Translations under genes and position numbers: made by a program | The notes under the pieces: generated by a model | Databases searched by the model: none | What the model was told of the DNA's origin: nothing | The model's input: the letters and a program-made list of their open reading frames with translations, nothing else | NCBI RefSeq assembly: GCF_020882245.1 | Contig: NC_083599.1 | Span: 13,694,931-13,758,930, forward strand | Reading direction: 5' to 3' | DNA: 64,000 nucleotides | From: Rhopalosiphum padi | Lineage: Eukaryota > Arthropoda > Insecta > Hemiptera > Aphididae | Shown: positions 62,693-64,000 of the stretch, piece after piece | How the letters are laid out: the number at the start of each line of letters is the position of its first letter | Numbering within the stretch: the stretch's first letter is position 1

Positions 62693-64000
62693 AGTATGGC
62701 TTTGGAGGATTCCACGTTTTTTATAATATTTTTACACCTTTAATATGTAATAAATACAAAGGTAACATATAAATACAATACAATTATTATTAATCTTATT
62801 TGTTTCATTATATTGACATTGACGTCAGCACCAGTTGTCGATTTAATTGCTCTAAAGAATTGTTTTTCGATTTAGCAATAAAAATGTTGTGCCTTTTTTT
62901 TCAAAATTGTTTATGCTTTTCCTAGTACTTTGCCTGTATAGACCACAGTATACGTATAGGAACAAGTCTAGAGAGCAGGAACCATTCCACCCGAAATATA
63001 ATAATATAATATTATTATATTATACATATAATCGTATTATAAGTCGACGATATCGGCGTAATGGTGTTGAACGCGGGTTGTTTATATATATATATATAGA
63101 GTAGCATGTGCAATACATATCTGTATTATTAAACCGAGTAAACAAATGAGGCAATCAAGTGGGGTATTATCCGTGAACACAGCGTATAATATACAATAAC
63201 AGTGTATAAAAGAAATGTGTCGCCGCCCTGCAAGCGTTCCCCCAATTCGGATTCGGCAAGCAAATAAAAATAAGATAACCCCGACGTGTGTGCGTGTGTA
63301 CGCGCGTGCTCTAGGGGGGAATCTTCTTTATATATTTTTTTTATTATTTGAATTATTCATTTGCGGCGCGCATGTGTATGCCGACGGTTAATAACAACTC
63401 TATTCTCTCACCCTAAAAAAATCCGTCCACCGACGTTGTATTATAATAATATTAAAAAAATAAATGTTTATATATGTATATGTATTTAATTTATAAAACT
63501 AATCATATTTTATTTTTGAAAAATTTTAAGTCTATTCAATTCGATGTACCAACACATTTTATAAGTCATATTATTTATTTTATAATAGAACCAATTATAA
63601 AACTAATGATGATATTGAATGCTTTATTTACTAATATGTAACTTGATAGCAAATCTATCTTAGAATTCTGCCATTTAAACTATAGCCTATAGGTACTCCA
63701 ATGCACATGACTAAATAATAATAATAATAACCACATTATTATAATATTTTAATAAACATATTCCTATATATTTATATTATACACTTATACACAAATATAT
63801 TATAAACTCGTCATTTAAGTGTACATGTAACATGACTTTATTCCCGTTATGGTCGCCGAGAGATTTTTAATTACGAAAAAATTATGTATATGTTACGGTA
63901 GATGACGAAAATTGATAAATTACGTAATTTGGGGTCAATAACTTAATTTGCAAAAATAATTCAATCATGCAGGTTAACGTTGTGAAAAACACGTTTTAAA

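Larger units (their letters stand above)
62072..64000. other. Downstream of the last placed PEX1 exon; no supported gene
   Basis: A TTAAGAGGACG-family left arm occupies 62,102-62,260, and a hairpin lies at 62,664-62,692. A GC-richer patch at 63,200-63,380 (GTCGCCGCCCTGCAAGCG, GTGCGTGTGTACGCGCG) has no open frame. The conserved PEX1 C-terminal tail was looked for by eye and not found. Confidence 0.5.

Noticed and set aside
1..64000. tRNA, rRNA, CRISPR and bacterial-type operon features
   Set aside because: None was found by eye; the spliced PEX1 gene and transposon content indicate a eukaryotic nuclear sequence.

Overview
The window looks like AT-rich insect nuclear DNA, most likely from an aphid or a close hemipteran relative. 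The grounds are: small introns (60-70 bp) with GT-AG ends inside a eukaryotic gene, many degraded short DNA transposons of hAT type, and the motif TAGGTA/TACCTA recurring throughout, a pattern I associate with aphid genomes (recognition, not a search result). There is no sign of bacterial organisation: no operons, Shine-Dalgarno sites, tRNA genes, rRNA genes or CRISPR arrays.

Positions 1 to about 51,800 are gene-poor. They hold dispersed degenerate repeats, a 39-bp tandem repeat near 26.1-26.4 kb, microsatellites, several hAT-like miniature elements (14.72, 30.53, 35.44, 43.54 and 50.96 kb), a larger dead hAT copy with a recognisable C-terminal dimerisation domain (38.34-39.21 kb), a second hAT transposase fragment (45.9-46.1 kb), and a non-LTR retrotransposon reverse-transcriptase fragment full of stop codons (46.5-47.3 kb). 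Two tentative minus-strand coding candidates lie here: a very basic 88-residue ORF at 36.2-36.5 kb, and a 75-codon ORF inside a striking CpG-rich block at 40.5-41.5 kb with a TATA box upstream in the right orientation.

From 51,818 to at least 62,071 on the plus strand lies the one gene I recognise with confidence, the peroxisomal AAA+ ATPase PEX1. I could place 17 exons, with phase-consistent GT-AG junctions, giving about 969 codons: the N-terminal PEX1 domain, a linker, AAA domain D1 and AAA domain D2. The C-terminal tail and stop codon were not found and probably lie beyond the window. Several introns carry copies of one fold-back miniature transposon family whose ends read TTAAGAGGACG; one intron (56,566-57,076) consists almost entirely of a full hairpin-forming copy.

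The last 2 kb hold repeat arms and short GC-richer patches but no gene I can support.
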